33,764 nt of DNA, taken from contig CAJVPP010000394.1 of the NCBI GenBank assembly GCA_910592005.1, positions 1-33,764 on the forward strand, given 5' to 3'. How positions within the stretch are numbered: position 1 is the stretch's first letter; every line of letters begins with the position of its first letter. The notes under the pieces were generated by a model. That model ran no database searches. It worked only from the letters and a program-made list of their open reading frames with translations, and was not told the DNA's origin. Below are positions 32,718 to 33,764 of this stretch, one piece after another. This stretch comes from Funneliformis mosseae. Taxonomy: Eukaryota; Glomeromycota; Glomeromycetes; Glomerales; Glomeraceae. The position numbers and the translations under genes were made by a program.

Positions 32718-33764
32718 TTAATTTAATTTAACTGAAATATTTATATCGGTAAAATATACAATTCTTTTAGCTAAGTCAATAGGATCATTATAAGAAGGAC
32801 AGTGCTTTGAATCAAGAAGTTATTTAGCGTAACATGATGATCTTGGATTTCTTTAACCATTGGATTGTTCGGAGGTAAGTCATGTGAAAAAAAAAATTTT
32901 TAATATTTATTTTTTTAAATCAATCAATTTAACTAATAACTAAAACACTTATCTTTTGTAGCTACCGAATTCTTCAAGTTCGGAGGTAAGTCTTATGAAA
33001 AAAAAAAATTTTTATATTTATTTATTTTTTTATTTTAATCAATCAATTAAATAATTAAATTACTTACCTTCTTGTAACTACCGGATTCTTCAAGCATTAG
33101 ATCGTTCGAAGGTAAGTCCTATAGAAAAAAAAATATATTTTAATATTTTTTTTATTTTTTTTAATCAATTAAATAAACTAACAATTAAATCACTTACCTA
33201 CTTGTAGCTATCAGATTCTTCAAGGATTGGATCATTCAGAGGTAAGTCCTATGAAAAAAAAAAATAAATTTTTTTTTTATTTATTTATTTTTTTTTTAAT
33301 CAATTCAATTAAACTAATAATTAAATCACTTACCTTCTTGTAGCTACTGGATTCTCAAACATTGATCAGTGACTTGGTTAAAAAAAACGGATTTGGCTAT
33401 TATAGATATGGTAATTTGAAATAAGAAAAGAATTGGTATGAGTTATTGCACTCGGCTCCTATAAATGGAGTCCCCTCCTAATCAGTCCAGCAAAAAATCC
33501 GTCATCCTCAGTGTCTAATTCTATACGAACGGCAAGGCCAACATGCCCAAATTATTACAAGATGAGTGCTATAGAAAAAAAATATTTTAATATTCTTTTA
33601 ATTTTTTTTTTAATCAATTAAATAAACTAACAATTAAATCACTTACCTACTTGTAGCTACCGGATTCTTCAGGGCTTGGATCATTCGAAGGTAAGTCCTA
33701 TAGAAAAAAAAATATATTTTAATATTTTTTTTATTTTTTTTAATCAATTAAATAAACTAACAAT
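32718..33764 (-). CDS. 3' part of a minus-strand gene with a tandemly amplified 51-nt exon (partial)
   Basis: The inferred terminal exon 32804-32718 starts after CAAAG and encodes HCPSYNDPIDLAKRIVYF..., ending at TAA (32720-32718). Upstream on the minus strand are 51-nt exons flanked by T-rich tract-CTATAG or CATAG acceptors and GTAAGT donors: 33118-33068, 33248-33198 and 33697-33647. They encode variants of DLPSNDPILEESGSYK plus Lys or stop. All are phase 0-0 and fit the phase-0 terminal exon. The intron between the first two is exactly 79 nt. Degenerate copies lie near 32858-32884 (acceptor AG lost), 32962-32992 (10-nt core deletion, donor lost) and 33344-33568 (interrupted). The function is unknown; the tail of a pogo-like transposase is possible given the CAGT terminus at 32375. 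Exons are seen as splice-bounded frames; that they form one transcript is inference. Confidence 0.45.
32858..33764. repeat. Tandem array, about 110-131 bp unit, at least six copies, runs off the window
   Basis: The anchor GTAAGT(C) recurs at 32875, 32986, 33112, 33242, (33562, altered) and 33691, giving spacings of 111, 126, 130, 320 and 129 bp; the 320 is one unit plus a roughly 189-bp insertion. Each unit has a less AT-rich core of about 51 bp and an A/T-rich spacer of about 79 bp. The spacer after 33112 and the one after 33691 are identical for at least 70 bases, so copying is recent or the copies are homogenised. Confidence 0.85.
33369..33557. other. About 189-bp insertion inside one array unit
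   Basis: Unit similarity stops after TTGATCA (33362-33368) and resumes at ACAAGATGAGTGCTATAG (about 33557 on). The inserted DNA is less AT-rich, has a dyad, GGCTCC-TATAAAT-GGAGTCC (about 33455-33475), and an inverted ACGGATTT/AAATCCGT pair. The flanks GATCAGTG and GATGAGTG could be a one-mismatch 8-bp target duplication. No clear TIR. Short open frames occur on both strands. Confidence 0.45.

Noticed and set aside
32858..33764. CRISPR-like regularly spaced repeats
   Set aside because: Eukaryotic context; units are about 130 bp with conserved spacers and splice sites, not short identical repeats with unique spacers.
1..33764. tRNA, rRNA and other structured RNA genes
   Set aside because: I scanned the spacers by eye for tRNA A/B boxes and found none convincing; a dedicated covariance search could still find a small RNA.

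Overview
The window reads as nuclear DNA of a very AT-rich, intron-dense early-diverging fungus. The best fit is an arbuscular mycorrhizal fungus of the Rhizophagus/Glomus type, inferred from gene content (UGO1, SEC66, CFT2 and MDJ1 homologues), many GT-AG introns of about 60-100 nt, long A/T runs and a decayed transposase of a family I recall as abundant in those genomes. I reconstructed nine complete protein genes by joining exons by hand. Every joined coding sequence stays in frame and is divisible by three. I saw no rRNA, tRNA or CRISPR array.

Layout. 1-751: flank with foldback structures. 752-2251 (-): Nudix hydrolase. 2252-9463: an extremely AT-rich gene-free block with three small inverted-repeat elements. 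9464-10830 (+): exonuclease III-type AP endonuclease. 11079-12715 (-): Ugo1-like mitochondrial carrier-fold protein. 12716-14456: repeat-rich spacer with a 100-bp hAT-type MITE that kept a perfect 8-bp target duplication. 14457-15932 (+): HDHD2-like HAD phosphatase in ten exons. 16162-16967 (+): unknown 235-aa protein. 17280-20466 (-): CPSF100/Cft2 in ten exons. 20776-22584 (+): unknown 464-aa protein sharing a 309-bp divergent promoter with CFT2. 23258-25365 (+): mitochondrial DnaJ (Mdj1). 25494-26279 (-): Sec66. 26280-32374: a second AT-rich block holding a broken Plavaka-like DDE transposase (about 28454-30320). 32375-33764: left end of a CAGT/TA element, then a tandem array running off the window.

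The genes are housekeeping and act in separate processes (DNA repair, mitochondrial fusion and protein folding, ER translocation, mRNA 3'-end formation, small-molecule phosphatases). They are not an operon or a pathway cluster. Orientation is mostly convergent or divergent pairs with short 3' gaps, and transposon relics lie outside or between the gene clusters.

The most unusual signal is at the right end. A roughly 130-bp unit is repeated about six times. Read on the minus strand, each unit is a 51-nt exon in phase 0-0 plus a 79-nt intron of normal size for this genome, followed by a phase-compatible terminal exon. In two copies the last codon is TAG, directly against the splice donor. This looks like a recent tandem exon amplification, possibly inside a pogo/Tigger-like element.
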